The notes beneath the pieces were generated by a model. The model was not told the origin of the DNA. It was given only the letters and a program-made list of their open reading frames with translations, and made no database searches. 33,701 nt of DNA from an uncultured Lentisphaerota bacterium (lineage in GTDB: Bacteria > Verrucomicrobiota > Kiritimatiellia > RFP12 > UBA1067): contig CAMKJU010000034.1 in NCBI GenBank assembly GCA_946413265.1, positions 1 through 33,701 of the forward strand, written 5' to 3'. Positions 25,921 through 33,701 of the stretch are shown piece by piece. The translations under genes and the position numbers were made by a program. Each line of letters starts with the position of its first letter. Within the stretch, counting starts at the first letter, position 1.

Positions 25921-28900
25921 TTACCTCACCAGAAGCATGAATCCGCGCGGCGGCAGCAACGCCAGCCCATTGCTGCGCACCTTGACCGAATATCCGCGCT
26001 GGCGCGTTTCGGCGTCAAGCTTGAACTTCACGCTGTCCGCCGGCGGCGTGCTCCATGTGACAATATATGGCGAGTCGCCTTTGGCGATCGCCTTCAGATC
26101 GGCGCGTCCGGCGAGATTAACGGTTATCGTGGCTTCGTCTGCGAACGAGACGAGGCCTATCTCGGAATATGTGCTGTTGTTCTTGCCTTTGTACGCCAGC
26201 TGTCCTGCCGCGCTCCACGTCCCGGACAGGGAAGAAAGGTCGAGCGTCGCCCCGTTCGCCAACGTGAGCGGCGGACGGTTCGCTCCCGCCGTGTATGTGC
26301 CTGAAACAAGCAACTGCGCGGCGGCCTTGTGGCATCGCCAGTAGTTGCGCGAATACGAAAAGTCCTTCACGGAATAGAATCCGCCCACGTCAAAAAAGAC
26401 GAAGCTTGCGTTCTGGAAGTGAAGCCCGGCGCCCGCCAGGTCGAGACCCGAAGAGATCGCGCCGGAACCGGCGGTGAACACGATCTTCCCGTCTGTATTG
26501 TCAACGTTGAGTCCCTTCACGTAGATTGCGCCCGAGGTCAAGTCCATGTAAAGGGTATGGCCGTTCAGATTGAGCGTGCTGCGGCTGTCTTCGTCGCCGC
26601 TGCCGAAGTAGAAGAACCCTCCGACGATGTGCGCGTCGTCGATGAGGTCGATGCGCGACATCCAAAGATACGAGAGATTCCATGAATCGGATTCGGCTTT
26701 CCCGCTGTGCATGATCGTACCGCCAAGCTCATAGTTGTAGAAACATCCGTTGTGGCAGGAGTTGATGTCAAGCGCGGCATCTTTCTCGACGCGCACGGTC
26801 TGCGTCTTGTCGCACGGACCGAGCGGCTGGAGCGAGGTCTGAAGCACCACACTTCCCTTCTTCATGTGCGTTCCGCCGGTGTACGATTGACCGGACTTGC
26901 CGGCATGGTACGAGCCAAGCCCGTTCTTGACGAGCCTCAGCGAACCTGAAAGATCAATGCCGTAATTGAAGAACGCATCACCATTCGCAACGGTCAGCAG
27001 TAGTTCGCCGCCTTCACCCTGCGTGGAGCTATCGGTTATGCTCCAGTTTGCCGCCACTGTTTCCGAAGTTCCCGTCACTTCGAGGTCATTTCCACACAGG
27101 TCGATGGATGATCCAGCCACGACCTTTGCAAGGTCGATGCCATTCCAGTCCAAGTCCGTCGAGATCCGCACGTTGTCGAACCTGACCGCGCCATACGAAA
27201 GCGTCGCGTTTTCGGGACAGGCGAACGACGTCGCGCCAGCGATGACGATCGTCGAATCCGCACCCGGCAGGGCATCCTCTATCGTGATCCCGGCCCGGTT
27301 GGCACAGAGCCAATTGCCCGGGTCGGAAAGGTCGCCCGCCGTTCCTCCGCCGGTCCACGTCGCCGTCGCCACGACGTCATCACGCAGAAACACCGCCTTG
27401 AACTCGGCCGGCATGGACGTATGCACCGAAATCACGGCATCGGTCGCCGTCCCGGACGTCAACAGCCCCAAAGGACCCTCCCAATGGTCGAAGATGTATC
27501 CGGCCGCCGCAGTCGCGGTAAGCGTCTCCGTGACGTGCGTGCCGAACGTCCCGTCAACGGAGACGGCCGCAGTGGGAGTCCTCTGCCCGATGGCTACAGT
27601 ACCCTCTCCTTCGCACACCGCCGATAAGGTGAACGTCGTCGGCACCGGCACGGCCAGCTGTACCGCAGCAATCGCACCACGATACCTATTTTTGTTTCCA
27701 AGATTCGCCACGGTCACATTGACAGTTCCCGCATCGTCGCCTACGTCAGAAAGGAACACGGGACCGATCTTCAAGTAGTCGCCGCCGTGTACCAGCGTAT
27801 TGCCTAGGGCATACGCGGAAGATCCCCAGGCCGTGCCGCCTTCGCACACAACGTTTGCCGCGTAGGTATATGTGACGCCGTTGACGGTAACCGGCTCGAA
27901 AGCCCTTTTCCCATTGTCCGTTGACAGATAGACGTAAACCCAGCAGTATCCGGGGAAGCCATTCGTCGAGTCCAGCCCCTTTATCGTAACCGAATGAGCA
28001 GAATCGTCAAGATAGCTGTAGAAAAGGTTGTCGCTTGCAACGCCTTTCCCGTTCGCCCATGTATGGTCACACGTGTAGGACAGCGTCACGTCGGCGGGAT
28101 GGGCTGCTCCGTCGTTCCACAGAAGTCCTGTCTGATTGGACAGGTCTTTGGCGTAGCCGTTGTACCAGTAGTCGCCTGCCACCGGCACTGCACCGTATTC
28201 GTCCGTCCCCGAAATCGGACCATAGTCTTTGTCGTTCACTATCTGTCCACCGGAGAAGTTGACGGAAAGCGCGTACTCGCTGCGTTCCGAAAAGTCGAGC
28301 TGCACGGCGGAGAGCGTTCCGTGGTATGTTATGCCCGAGCCGTCGGAACAATTGGCATACGCGATGCTGACGGTGCCCTCCGCGCTCACCTGCACGTTTG
28401 TGATCTTAAGGTAGTCGCCACCGAGGACAAGCTTGTTGTTCTGCGCGTATGTACGGCTGCCCCATGACGTAGAACCCTCTTTCACCACTCCGTCTGCGTA
28501 TGTGTACGTGACGCCGTTTACGCTCTTCGGCCCGAACACGGCATTGTTTCTATCAGAGCTACAGTAGATGTAGACCGTGCATGTCGATGGAAATCCGTTC
28601 GCTGCGGTGAGGCCGGAGATGGTGACGAATTGCTGATCAGAGCCGTCAAGGAACGAATGGAAGATGTTGTTCGGCGTTGCGGTACCTGTGACGGAGAAGG
28701 TGCATGAGGCATCCCATTCCGCAGATACGCCCGAGGCGATCATGCCGTCGCCGAGCTTTATGGACTGGCTGCTGGAAACTGAACTGCCATACCCTGACCA
28801 GTGCGTCTGGAAGTTGTTCCAGTTGTCGCCGGCGACCGGCAAGGCGCCGTAGAGGCCCGCGCCGCTCACGCCGCTGAAATCGGCATCCGTGGGGGCGTTC

Positions 28901-29073
28901 GGTGTATCGCGCGAACCGGAAAAGTTGATGGAAATCGTCTTGGAAGTCCATCCTTCCGCCAGTGCGCATGTCGCCGTGCAGACTGCCAGTGAAAGCGCGC
29001 CGATTGCCTTGATTGCGCCGTTCGCGTAGTCCAGACGCGCATTACCCGTTGGGATTCGTCCTGTCGTATTCAT
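25921..29073 (-). CDS. Large secreted repeat / beta-helix surface protein
   Basis: 1050 residues from the ATG at 29073 (AAAGGAGAGGAG upstream). A long N-region precedes a signal-like hydrophobic core (about 20-39, ending ALA-E). Two tandem modules of about 210 residues follow (about 46-262 and 268-475). They share YGA-PVAGD-W, GFP--C-VY-Y, VNGVTYTYA, GGDYLKI and AVQL. Next is an InlB-type B-repeat-like segment (about 480-560: VCEGEGTVAIG, AAGYIFDHWEG). Then comes a long region of short beta-strands typical of autotransporter-associated or right-handed helix repeats (about 565-960), and a final Ig-like tail. No enzyme motif is seen, nor a PEP-CTERM or autotransporter barrel. It probably binds or organises glycans at the surface; that is inference. 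It follows the fucosidase by 13 bp. Confidence 0.72.
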   Translation of the reverse strand: MNTTGRIPTGNARLDYANGAIKAIGALSLAVCTATCALAEGWTSKTISINFSGSRDTPNAPTDADFSGVSGAGLYGALPVAGDNWNNFQTHWSGYGSSVSSSQSIKLGDGMIASGVSAEWDASCTFSVTGTATPNNIFHSFLDGSDQQFVTISGLTAANGFPSTCTVYIYCSSDRNNAVFGPKSVNGVTYTYADGVVKEGSTSWGSRTYAQNNKLVLGGDYLKITNVQVSAEGTVSIAYANCSDGSGITYHGTLSAVQLDFSERSEYALSVNFSGGQIVNDKDYGPISGTDEYGAVPVAGDYWYNGYAKDLSNQTGLLWNDGAAHPADVTLSYTCDHTWANGKGVASDNLFYSYLDDSAHSVTIKGLDSTNGFPGYCWVYVYLSTDNGKRAFEPVTVNGVTYTYAANVVCEGGTAWGSSAYALGNTLVHGGDYLKIGPVFLSDVGDDAGTVNVTVANLGNKNRYRGAIAAVQLAVPVPTTFTLSAVCEGEGTVAIGQRTPTAAVSVDGTFGTHVTETLTATAAAGYIFDHWEGPLGLLTSGTATDAVISVHTSMPAEFKAVFLRDDVVATATWTGGGTAGDLSDPGNWLCANRAGITIEDALPGADSTIVIAGATSFACPENATLSYGAVRFDNVRISTDLDWNGIDLAKVVAGSSIDLCGNDLEVTGTSETVAANWSITDSSTQGEGGELLLTVANGDAFFNYGIDLSGSLRLVKNGLGSYHAGKSGQSYTGGTHMKKGSVVLQTSLQPLGPCDKTQTVRVEKDAALDINSCHNGCFYNYELGGTIMHSGKAESDSWNLSYLWMSRIDLIDDAHIVGGFFYFGSGDEDSRSTLNLNGHTLYMDLTSGAIYVKGLNVDNTDGKIVFTAGSGAISSGLDLAGAGLHFQNASFVFFDVGGFYSVKDFSYSRNYWRCHKAAAQLLVSGTYTAGANRPPLTLANGATLDLSSLSGTWSAAGQLAYKGKNNSTYSEIGLVSFADEATITVNLAGRADLKAIAKGDSPYIVTWSTPPADSVKFKLDAETRQRGYSVKVRSNGLALLPPRGFMLLVR

Positions 29074-29086
29074 CTCTCCTCTCCTT

Positions 29087-30463
29087 TCAGTTGCAGTAGG
29101 CCGAGAAATCGCGGATCTCCGGCGTCGCGGCGGATGCCGTGACGGAAAGGCGCAGACGCTCCGCCGCAATCTTGTCGAAGCGGACGATGTGCTTGTGCCC
29201 GACGCAGGAGCCGGCGTAGATCTTCTTCCACTGCCCGCCGGACAAAGCCTCGATGTCGAACTTGCGGATCCGCTCGCCTCGTTCGATGCGCTCCATCAGC
29301 ACGACCTGGTTGACAGGTCCGCCGTCTTTCGGGATTTCGAGGTCGATGCGCTCGCCCGTCCCCTCCGTCTTCGCGAGCCTGTTCGAGTAGCGCGCCTTGA
29401 TGCGCCGCCCGAACTCGGCGTAGATCTTCATCTCCTCGTCGGCGACCAGCCCGCTCTGCAGCGGCGCGGCGTTGAGGATGAGGTTGCAGTTGCGCCCGAC
29501 GGAGCAGTCGTACATGTTCACGAGCTCGTCCATCGTCCAGTAGCGGCCTTTGCTCGTGCAGAGCCACTTGCAGGGGCCGAGCGGCACGTCGCATTCGCCC
29601 GGCATCCACTTCTTCCCCTCCGGCGTGCCGGCGTACTTCTCGCCCTTCGACTCCTTGACGCCGTCGGACTGCGTGACGTCCCTGCCTGTGGCCCAGCACG
29701 GATAGGGCGCAACGCCGCGCTCGTTGCCGACCCAGCGGATGATGTTCTTCGCCTGCTTCGGTCCCTGGAAGAGGATCGCGTTCGGCTGGAGGCGTTCGAT
29801 GATCTCTAGCGCACGGGGTCCGCCTTCCTCCGGCGGCAGGACGCCGCCGTCGAACCAGATCTCGAAAAGCTCCCCGTAATTCGTGAGAAGTTCGTTCAGC
29901 ACCGCCTCGCAGCTCGCGGCGTATTTCCTCTGCGCCTCCTCGCCGTAGCCGTAGTAGCCCTTCGACGAGACCCGCCCGTTGCTCCTGCGCACGCCGAGGA
30001 ACCAGTTGTAGTGCATCGCCACGTAGAGGCCGGGGAGCATGCCGTACTTCCGCGCGCTCGTCACGAAGTCGCGCACGAGGTCGCCCTTGCCGCCGCGCCA
30101 GGGGGACTGCTTGACGCCATACGGGTAGATGTCGCTCTGCCACTGCATGAACCCCGCGCCGTGTTTCGCCGTGAGGACGACGTACTTCGCGCCGTACGCC
30201 TTCGCGGCCTCCATCCACTGGTCGGTGTCGAGCTTCTCCGGGTTGTAGCACTTTGGGCTCGGGGCGTGTCCGCTGCCGAAGATCGGAATGTCGTAGTGGT
30301 AGAACATTCCAAGCTCCATGTCCGCCCATTTCAGGTGCGCCGGCGTCGGGAGCGGCAGGGCCGCGGCGTCCGCCGCAGCGGCGAAGCCAAAGTCGCGTCC
30401 GGCCATGCCATACGCGCCCGCAGTCAACGCGCCGCGCATGAAACCTCTTCTCGTCACTTCCAT
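29087..30463 (-). CDS. GH29 alpha-L-fucosidase, Tat-exported
   Basis: 458 residues from the ATG at 30463, chosen because it begins a twin-arginine signal (TRRGF at 4-8). Longer in-frame starts lie upstream of the predicted promoter. The GH29 barrel spans about 40-350, with LTAKHGAGF in place of the usual KHHDGF and EIWFDGG carrying the predicted nucleophile D205. The C-terminal domain (about 370-458) is the common GH29 sandwich. The altered signature and the export route (Tat, not Sec) set it apart from the fucosidase at 7289-9067, suggesting a different linkage preference. It heads a group with the beta-helix protein and the alpha-galactosidase remnant, divergent from the regulator. Confidence 0.85.
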   Translation of the reverse strand: MEVTRRGFMRGALTAGAYGMAGRDFGFAAAADAAALPLPTPAHLKWADMELGMFYHYDIPIFGSGHAPSPKCYNPEKLDTDQWMEAAKAYGAKYVVLTAKHGAGFMQWQSDIYPYGVKQSPWRGGKGDLVRDFVTSARKYGMLPGLYVAMHYNWFLGVRRSNGRVSSKGYYGYGEEAQRKYAASCEAVLNELLTNYGELFEIWFDGGVLPPEEGGPRALEIIERLQPNAILFQGPKQAKNIIRWVGNERGVAPYPCWATGRDVTQSDGVKESKGEKYAGTPEGKKWMPGECDVPLGPCKWLCTSKGRYWTMDELVNMYDCSVGRNCNLILNAAPLQSGLVADEEMKIYAEFGRRIKARYSNRLAKTEGTGERIDLEIPKDGGPVNQVVLMERIERGERIRKFDIEALSGGQWKKIYAGSCVGHKHIVRFDKIAAERLRLSVTASAATPEIRDFSAYCN

Positions 30464-30525
30464 TTTACTTCTTTTCCAATTGGGATGCGAAATTGCCTGG
30501 GACAATGCCCAGAAGCACAACGTGT

Positions 30526-30555
30526 ATTTTACCATAGCGCCTTTGATGCCGTAAA
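30526..30555 (-). promoter_or_regulatory. Possible promoter for the fucosidase group
   Basis: Minus strand TTTACG (30550-30555), 18-bp spacer, TAAAAT (30526-30531). It gives a leader of about 55 bases before the ATG at 30463. It lies in the divergent region shared with the regulator gene. Confidence 0.45.
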
Positions 30556-30574
30556 CGGGAAATGCTTGCATAAT

Positions 30575-30602
30575 ACACAAGGTGACTTGCCTAGAACACA
30601 AG
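30575..30602. promoter_or_regulatory. Direct repeats 21 bp apart, candidate regulator site
   Basis: ACACAAG at 30575-30581 and again at 30596-30602, exactly 21 bp apart, which is two helical turns. CTTG motifs at 30564 and 30586 add inverted partners. AraC-family proteins typically bind direct repeats with this spacing. The site lies 20 bp above the -35 of the fucosidase promoter and just upstream of the regulator gene, fitting control of both. Confidence 0.4.
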
Positions 30603-30622
30603 ACGGCAGCGGAAGGTTTTGG

Positions 30623-30628
30623 TATAAT
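30623..30628 (+). promoter_or_regulatory. -10 box of the regulator gene, leaderless arrangement
   Basis: A perfect TATAAT ends 7 bases before the ATG at 30636. No -35 match lies 16-18 bp upstream, so activation by a bound protein is plausible. No Shine-Dalgarno is present. Confidence 0.45.
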
Positions 30629-30635
30629 GTCCGCC

Positions 30636-31787
30636 ATGAAAACCATCGCACTCTTTTCTGAGAACGCCCGGGAATACGGACGTCAGTTCCTGAAAGGCGT
30701 AGCCAACTACGCGCTCGGCCGCCATGACTGGCAACTACGGCTACTTTCGCCGAACGACATAGGCAACCGCCGCGCCTTCGCGGGAGTTGATGGCATTATC
30801 GCAAGGATCGTCGGAGAGAAATACATCGCACAGCTCAAGGCTACGGGGCTTCCTATCGTCGATGCAATCTGCGAACTGGACGATCCCGCGCTGATCGGCG
30901 TCGACAACGACTGCACGAAGATCGGCAAGATTGCCGCCGAATATTTCATGCAGCGTGGCTTCAAGAGCTTCGCCTACTGCGGCTATCGTGGCACGCGCTA
31001 TTCCGACGCCCGTCTTTCGGCCTACTCCGCAGCCCTTCGCCGCTCAGGTTTCTCCTGCGCGGAGTTCACGGCCCGCGAACCGCCTACAAACGCCATCTTC
31101 TTCAACGAAGAGGTGAAGCCGCCAAGGAACAATGCAAAACTGCGCAAGTGGGTCGCGTCATTACCTCCACGTACTGCGGTGTTCTGTGCCAACGACTTGA
31201 GAGCGTACCACGTGCTGTGCTCCGCACAGGAGATTGGCCGCGCCGTGCCGAACGACCTCGCGGTGCTTGGCGTGGACAACGACGAGCTTCTTTGTTCTTA
31301 CGCCTCGGTCGCCATATCCAGCATTGATCCCAATGCGTTCGGCGTCGGTTACGCGGCGGCGCGGCTCATGGACGCGGCGCTGGCGCACCCGGAACGGCCA
31401 AAGGCGCGACCGATCTTCAAGGTGCGTCCGGGACGTCTTGTCGAACGAACTTCAACGGCTGTGTTTCCCTTGGATCCTCCATGGTTCGCCAAGGCACTTT
31501 CGTACATCGAGACGCACATGTCAAGCCCCATCTCGACAGCCGAAGCGGCGCGCGCCGCCGGCGTCTCGCAAACCGCGCTCCAGACCGCATTCCACGCCCA
31601 GTTCGGCATGAGCGCGGGGAAATACATCCGGGGCGTGAAGATGCGCGAGGCAGACCGCTTGCTCCACGACGGAACGCTCTCCGTCAAGGAAATCGCCGCC
31701 CGAACCGGCTTCGTCTCCCATCCGCACTTCAGCCGCACCTACCACGATCACTTCGGCCATCCCCCGACCAGACAATTACGCCAGTAA
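30636..31787 (+). CDS. XylR-type transcription regulator (AraC family)
   Basis: 383 residues, cytoplasmic. Residues about 1-275 resemble a LacI/periplasmic-binding-like sugar sensor (DGIIARIV, LIGVDND, FCANDLRAYHVLCSAQEIGRAVPNDLAVLGVDND). Residues about 285-383 are an AraC DNA-binding domain with two helix-turn-helix motifs (ISTAEAARAAGVSQTALQTAF and SVKEIAARTGFVSHPHFSRTYHDHFG). This is the layout of XylR, which activates xylose genes on sugar binding. It is the only clear plus-strand gene and probably controls the divergent fucosidase group, perhaps the whole locus. The ATG at 30636 is chosen for its distance from the -10; 30627 is an alternative start overlapping that box. Confidence 0.87.
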   Translation: MKTIALFSENAREYGRQFLKGVANYALGRHDWQLRLLSPNDIGNRRAFAGVDGIIARIVGEKYIAQLKATGLPIVDAICELDDPALIGVDNDCTKIGKIAAEYFMQRGFKSFAYCGYRGTRYSDARLSAYSAALRRSGFSCAEFTAREPPTNAIFFNEEVKPPRNNAKLRKWVASLPPRTAVFCANDLRAYHVLCSAQEIGRAVPNDLAVLGVDNDELLCSYASVAISSIDPNAFGVGYAAARLMDAALAHPERPKARPIFKVRPGRLVERTSTAVFPLDPPWFAKALSYIETHMSSPISTAEAARAAGVSQTALQTAFHAQFGMSAGKYIRGVKMREADRLLHDGTLSVKEIAARTGFVSHPHFSRTYHDHFGHPPTRQLRQ

Positions 31788-31812
31788 GACGAGAAAGCCG
31801 ACTTATGCTCAA

Positions 31813-33701
31813 TCAAGGCTCCACCACGACGCGGAAACCGACGTCGTAGACGGGGGCGTACGGACGGTAGGCGCGGCGGAACGACGCCGTGGAGAGCTTC
31901 GGGCGCGAATACCACGAGCCGCCGCGCACCACGCGCCGGTCGTCGCCGCCGGAGGCGTTGCGTCCGTCGTCCGCCGCGTACGGATAGGGCGCGTACTTGG
32001 ACTGCGTCCACTCCCACACGTTGCCGTGCATGTCGTACAGTCCCCACGGATTCGGCTTCCACTTGCCGCTCTTCTCCTCCAGGAACGCGCCGTCGTTCAC
32101 GTTGTGCGCCTGCGGCACCCAGTTGTCGAACAGGTTCTCCGTGTTGCCGTAGCGGGCCTTCTCACGGTCCTGCACGTAGGGATTGCCGGAGTAGTCGGAA
32201 AGCGAGATGTCGGCGAGGTTCGCGTATTTCGCGAAGTCGTCGTCCACGCCGCCCCACCAGAACGGCTTGTCCGACCCGGCGCGCGCGGCCCACTCCCACT
32301 CGGCCTCCGTGGGCAGGCGCACCGTGCGCCCGGTCTTCTTCGAGAGCCATTCGCAGAACGCGACGGCCTTGTTCCAGTTCACGCGCACGGCCGGGAGGTC
32401 GTCGCCGTTCACGTCATAGCCCGTCACGCCGAACTGGTAGCCGTGGCGCGTTTCGTGGCGGCTGTCGTGCGACGGGTCGAACTGACGGAACTCGCGGTTG
32501 GTGATCTCGCGCGCGCCGATTTGGAACGGCTTCACGTCCACACGCGCGGCGGGATGCTCGTCGCGCGGCCCCTTCGCCTCGTTGCTACCCATCACGAACG
32601 AGCCGCCGGGAACCGACACGAGCGCGATCTCCACGCCGTCGGCGAGCTTGATCGCCGGCGCGGGCGTGGCCGGTTTCGTCGCCGGGTCGAACGGCCAGCC
32701 GGCGATCTTCAACGGCTCGCCGCCCTTCGGCTTCTTCTTGCTGCTCAAGGTGTCCTTCAGGACGGGCGCGGGCGTCTCGATGTCCTCGTGGTTCTGCCGG
32801 ACGCCGGTGTAGAGCGCGCGACGTTCCTCGCGCAGTTTCTCCCTGTTGAGCGCCTCCTTGCCGACGATCATCTGCCAGCGCCCGTGGTAGGGCGTGTTGA
32901 AGTCGATCCACGTGATGAGGCGGTCGCGCGCCTCCTCCGAGAGCTTCACGCCGTGGTGTCCCTTGTCGAGCATCATCATCAGCTCGGTGGTCTCGGCGTG
33001 CCACTCCATCGGCTCGAAGAGGTGGATGTCGCTCTCGATGCCGGGATGGCGCACGAAGCGGACGAGGTTGAAGTACGGAATGGAGAACTTGCCGCCGAAT
33101 TTCTCCCATACGCGTCCGTGCGCGCGGGAGTGCCAGTTGGTGACCATGCTCGTGCCGCGCAGGTCGGGCTTCCACTTGAAGTTGCCGAACAGCTTCTCCT
33201 GCGGCGGATCGGGTTCGTTGTGGCACCGGACGCAGAAGGCGTCGAGGACGGGCTGCACCTCGCGCGCGAACTCGAAGTTGCGCTCAGGGCCGCGCCACGG
33301 GCGGATCTCCTCGAGCGGCAGGTTGGCGGCCACGCGCGGGGCGCGCGCCACGAAGCTCTGCTTCTCGTGGCATCCGGCACAGGAGAGGTATTCGCCGCTG
33401 CGGGCGGTGAACCAGCTACGCATCACCTGCAGGGACTGCCCTTCGGCATCGAGCGGCTGGACGGCGATCGGCGTGTTGGCGGGCACCTTGAAGTAGGCGC
33501 TGCCGTCCGCGTTCACGGGCACGGTGCCGAGCGTGCGGCGCATGTCCCACGGACCGTCGAGTCCGATCGAGCCGTAGAGCCCGCCCTCGTTCTGGAAGCC
33601 GAACGTGTAGGTGTAGAGACGCAGGTTCTTCACCGTGCCGACCGGGATGTTCTTGAGGCCGGGTCCCTCGTAGATGTTGGCGATGTAGACCTGCGCCGTG
33701 G
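31813..33701 (-). CDS. Di-CXXCH protein with formylglycine-enzyme fold (5' end outside window)
   Basis: The last 628 residues are visible; the frame is open to the right edge, so the N-terminus is missing. The first part repeats the module of the gene at 16664-19801: VPVNADGSAYF, CAGCH, CVRCH and LDKGHHGVKLSEEARDRLITW. Two CXXCH motifs suggest covalent haem. About 340 residues from the end a formylglycine-generating-enzyme/EgtB-like domain begins (VPGGSFVMGS, TNREFRQF, RLPTEAEWEWAARAG, GLYDMHGNVWEW, RVVRGGSWYS, VGFRVV). The two cysteines that bind copper in true sulfatase-activating enzymes are serines here (SWYSRPKLS), so sulfatase activation is unlikely; the domain may bind glycans or scaffold. 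It is convergent with the regulator gene, 25 bp apart. Confidence 0.8.
   Translation of the reverse strand, partial: TAQVYIANIYEGPGLKNIPVGTVKNLRLYTYTFGFQNEGGLYGSIGLDGPWDMRRTLGTVPVNADGSAYFKVPANTPIAVQPLDAEGQSLQVMRSWFTARSGEYLSCAGCHEKQSFVARAPRVAANLPLEEIRPWRGPERNFEFAREVQPVLDAFCVRCHNEPDPPQEKLFGNFKWKPDLRGTSMVTNWHSRAHGRVWEKFGGKFSIPYFNLVRFVRHPGIESDIHLFEPMEWHAETTELMMMLDKGHHGVKLSEEARDRLITWIDFNTPYHGRWQMIVGKEALNREKLREERRALYTGVRQNHEDIETPAPVLKDTLSSKKKPKGGEPLKIAGWPFDPATKPATPAPAIKLADGVEIALVSVPGGSFVMGSNEAKGPRDEHPAARVDVKPFQIGAREITNREFRQFDPSHDSRHETRHGYQFGVTGYDVNGDDLPAVRVNWNKAVAFCEWLSKKTGRTVRLPTEAEWEWAARAGSDKPFWWGGVDDDFAKYANLADISLSDYSGNPYVQDREKARYGNTENLFDNWVPQAHNVNDGAFLEEKSGKWKPNPWGLYDMHGNVWEWTQSKYAPYPYAADDGRNASGGDDRRVVRGGSWYSRPKLSTASFRRAYRPYAPVYDVGFRVVVEP

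Noticed and set aside
26182..26203. A 22-bp stretch in the beta-helix gene similar to the S repeat (18 of 22 bases).
   Set aside because: The key CTTGCTGT halves are changed and the peptide (GQLAYKGK) fits the surrounding strand pattern, so chance or a very old copy cannot be told apart; not counted.

Overview
The window is GC-rich (roughly 60% by eye) and dense with secreted carbohydrate-active enzymes, nearly all on the minus strand. Several features point to a Gram-negative member of the PVC superphylum, most likely a Kiritimatiellota/Verrucomicrobiota-like carbohydrate degrader. These are twin-arginine signal peptides on a Gfo/Idh/MocA protein, a fucosidase and a phosphoesterase; a ThuA + HEAT-like + F5/8 C protein; two large proteins with planctomycete-type CXXCH modules; and an XylR-type AraC regulator. 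The taxonomic placement is inference; there is no rRNA or marker gene here.

Layout by coordinate. 1-121: start of a secreted protein running off the left edge, with a good sigma70-like promoter (179-206). 267-805: a frame-broken stretch that looks like decayed gene(s). 825-16621: a tightly packed minus-strand run, transcribed right to left: GH51 arabinofuranosidase, xylose-isomerase-like protein, DUF5009-type acyltransferase, ThuA/HEAT/F5-8C protein, Gfo/Idh/MocA oxidoreductase, GH29 fucosidase, membrane YkuE-like phosphoesterase, Tat-exported phosphoesterase, and a GH127 enzyme fused to a C25/caspase-like domain. 16664-19801: a large LamG-like/beta-propeller/di-CXXCH protein. 20216-24846: MFS sugar porter plus GH2 enzyme, preceded by a promoter and four copies of an 11-bp palindrome. 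25093-30463: GH29 fucosidase, a 1050-residue repeat/beta-helix surface protein, and an alpha-galactosidase remnant that seems to have lost its catalytic barrel. 30636-31787 (+): XylR/AraC regulator, divergent from the previous group. 31813-33701: 3' part of a di-CXXCH + formylglycine-generating-enzyme-fold protein.

Together the genes describe a locus for stripping arabinose, fucose and probably galactose residues from a complex plant or host polysaccharide, importing sugar through a sugar porter and isomerising it. A xylose/arabinose-type regulator sits beside it. No TonB-dependent SusC/SusD pair and no sulfatase is visible.

The most unusual feature is a pair of short repeat families inserted in frame inside coding sequences. 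Family R is a 27-bp hairpin (7 copies) whose stem sequence changes while base pairing is kept. Family S is a 22-bp element (9 copies). Both sit in apparent loop positions of five enzymes or transporters, in both orientations, and twice they form the same composite S-R unit. A second unusual feature is that four gene starts have a -10 box only 7-8 bp before the ATG and no Shine-Dalgarno, which suggests leaderless mRNAs.
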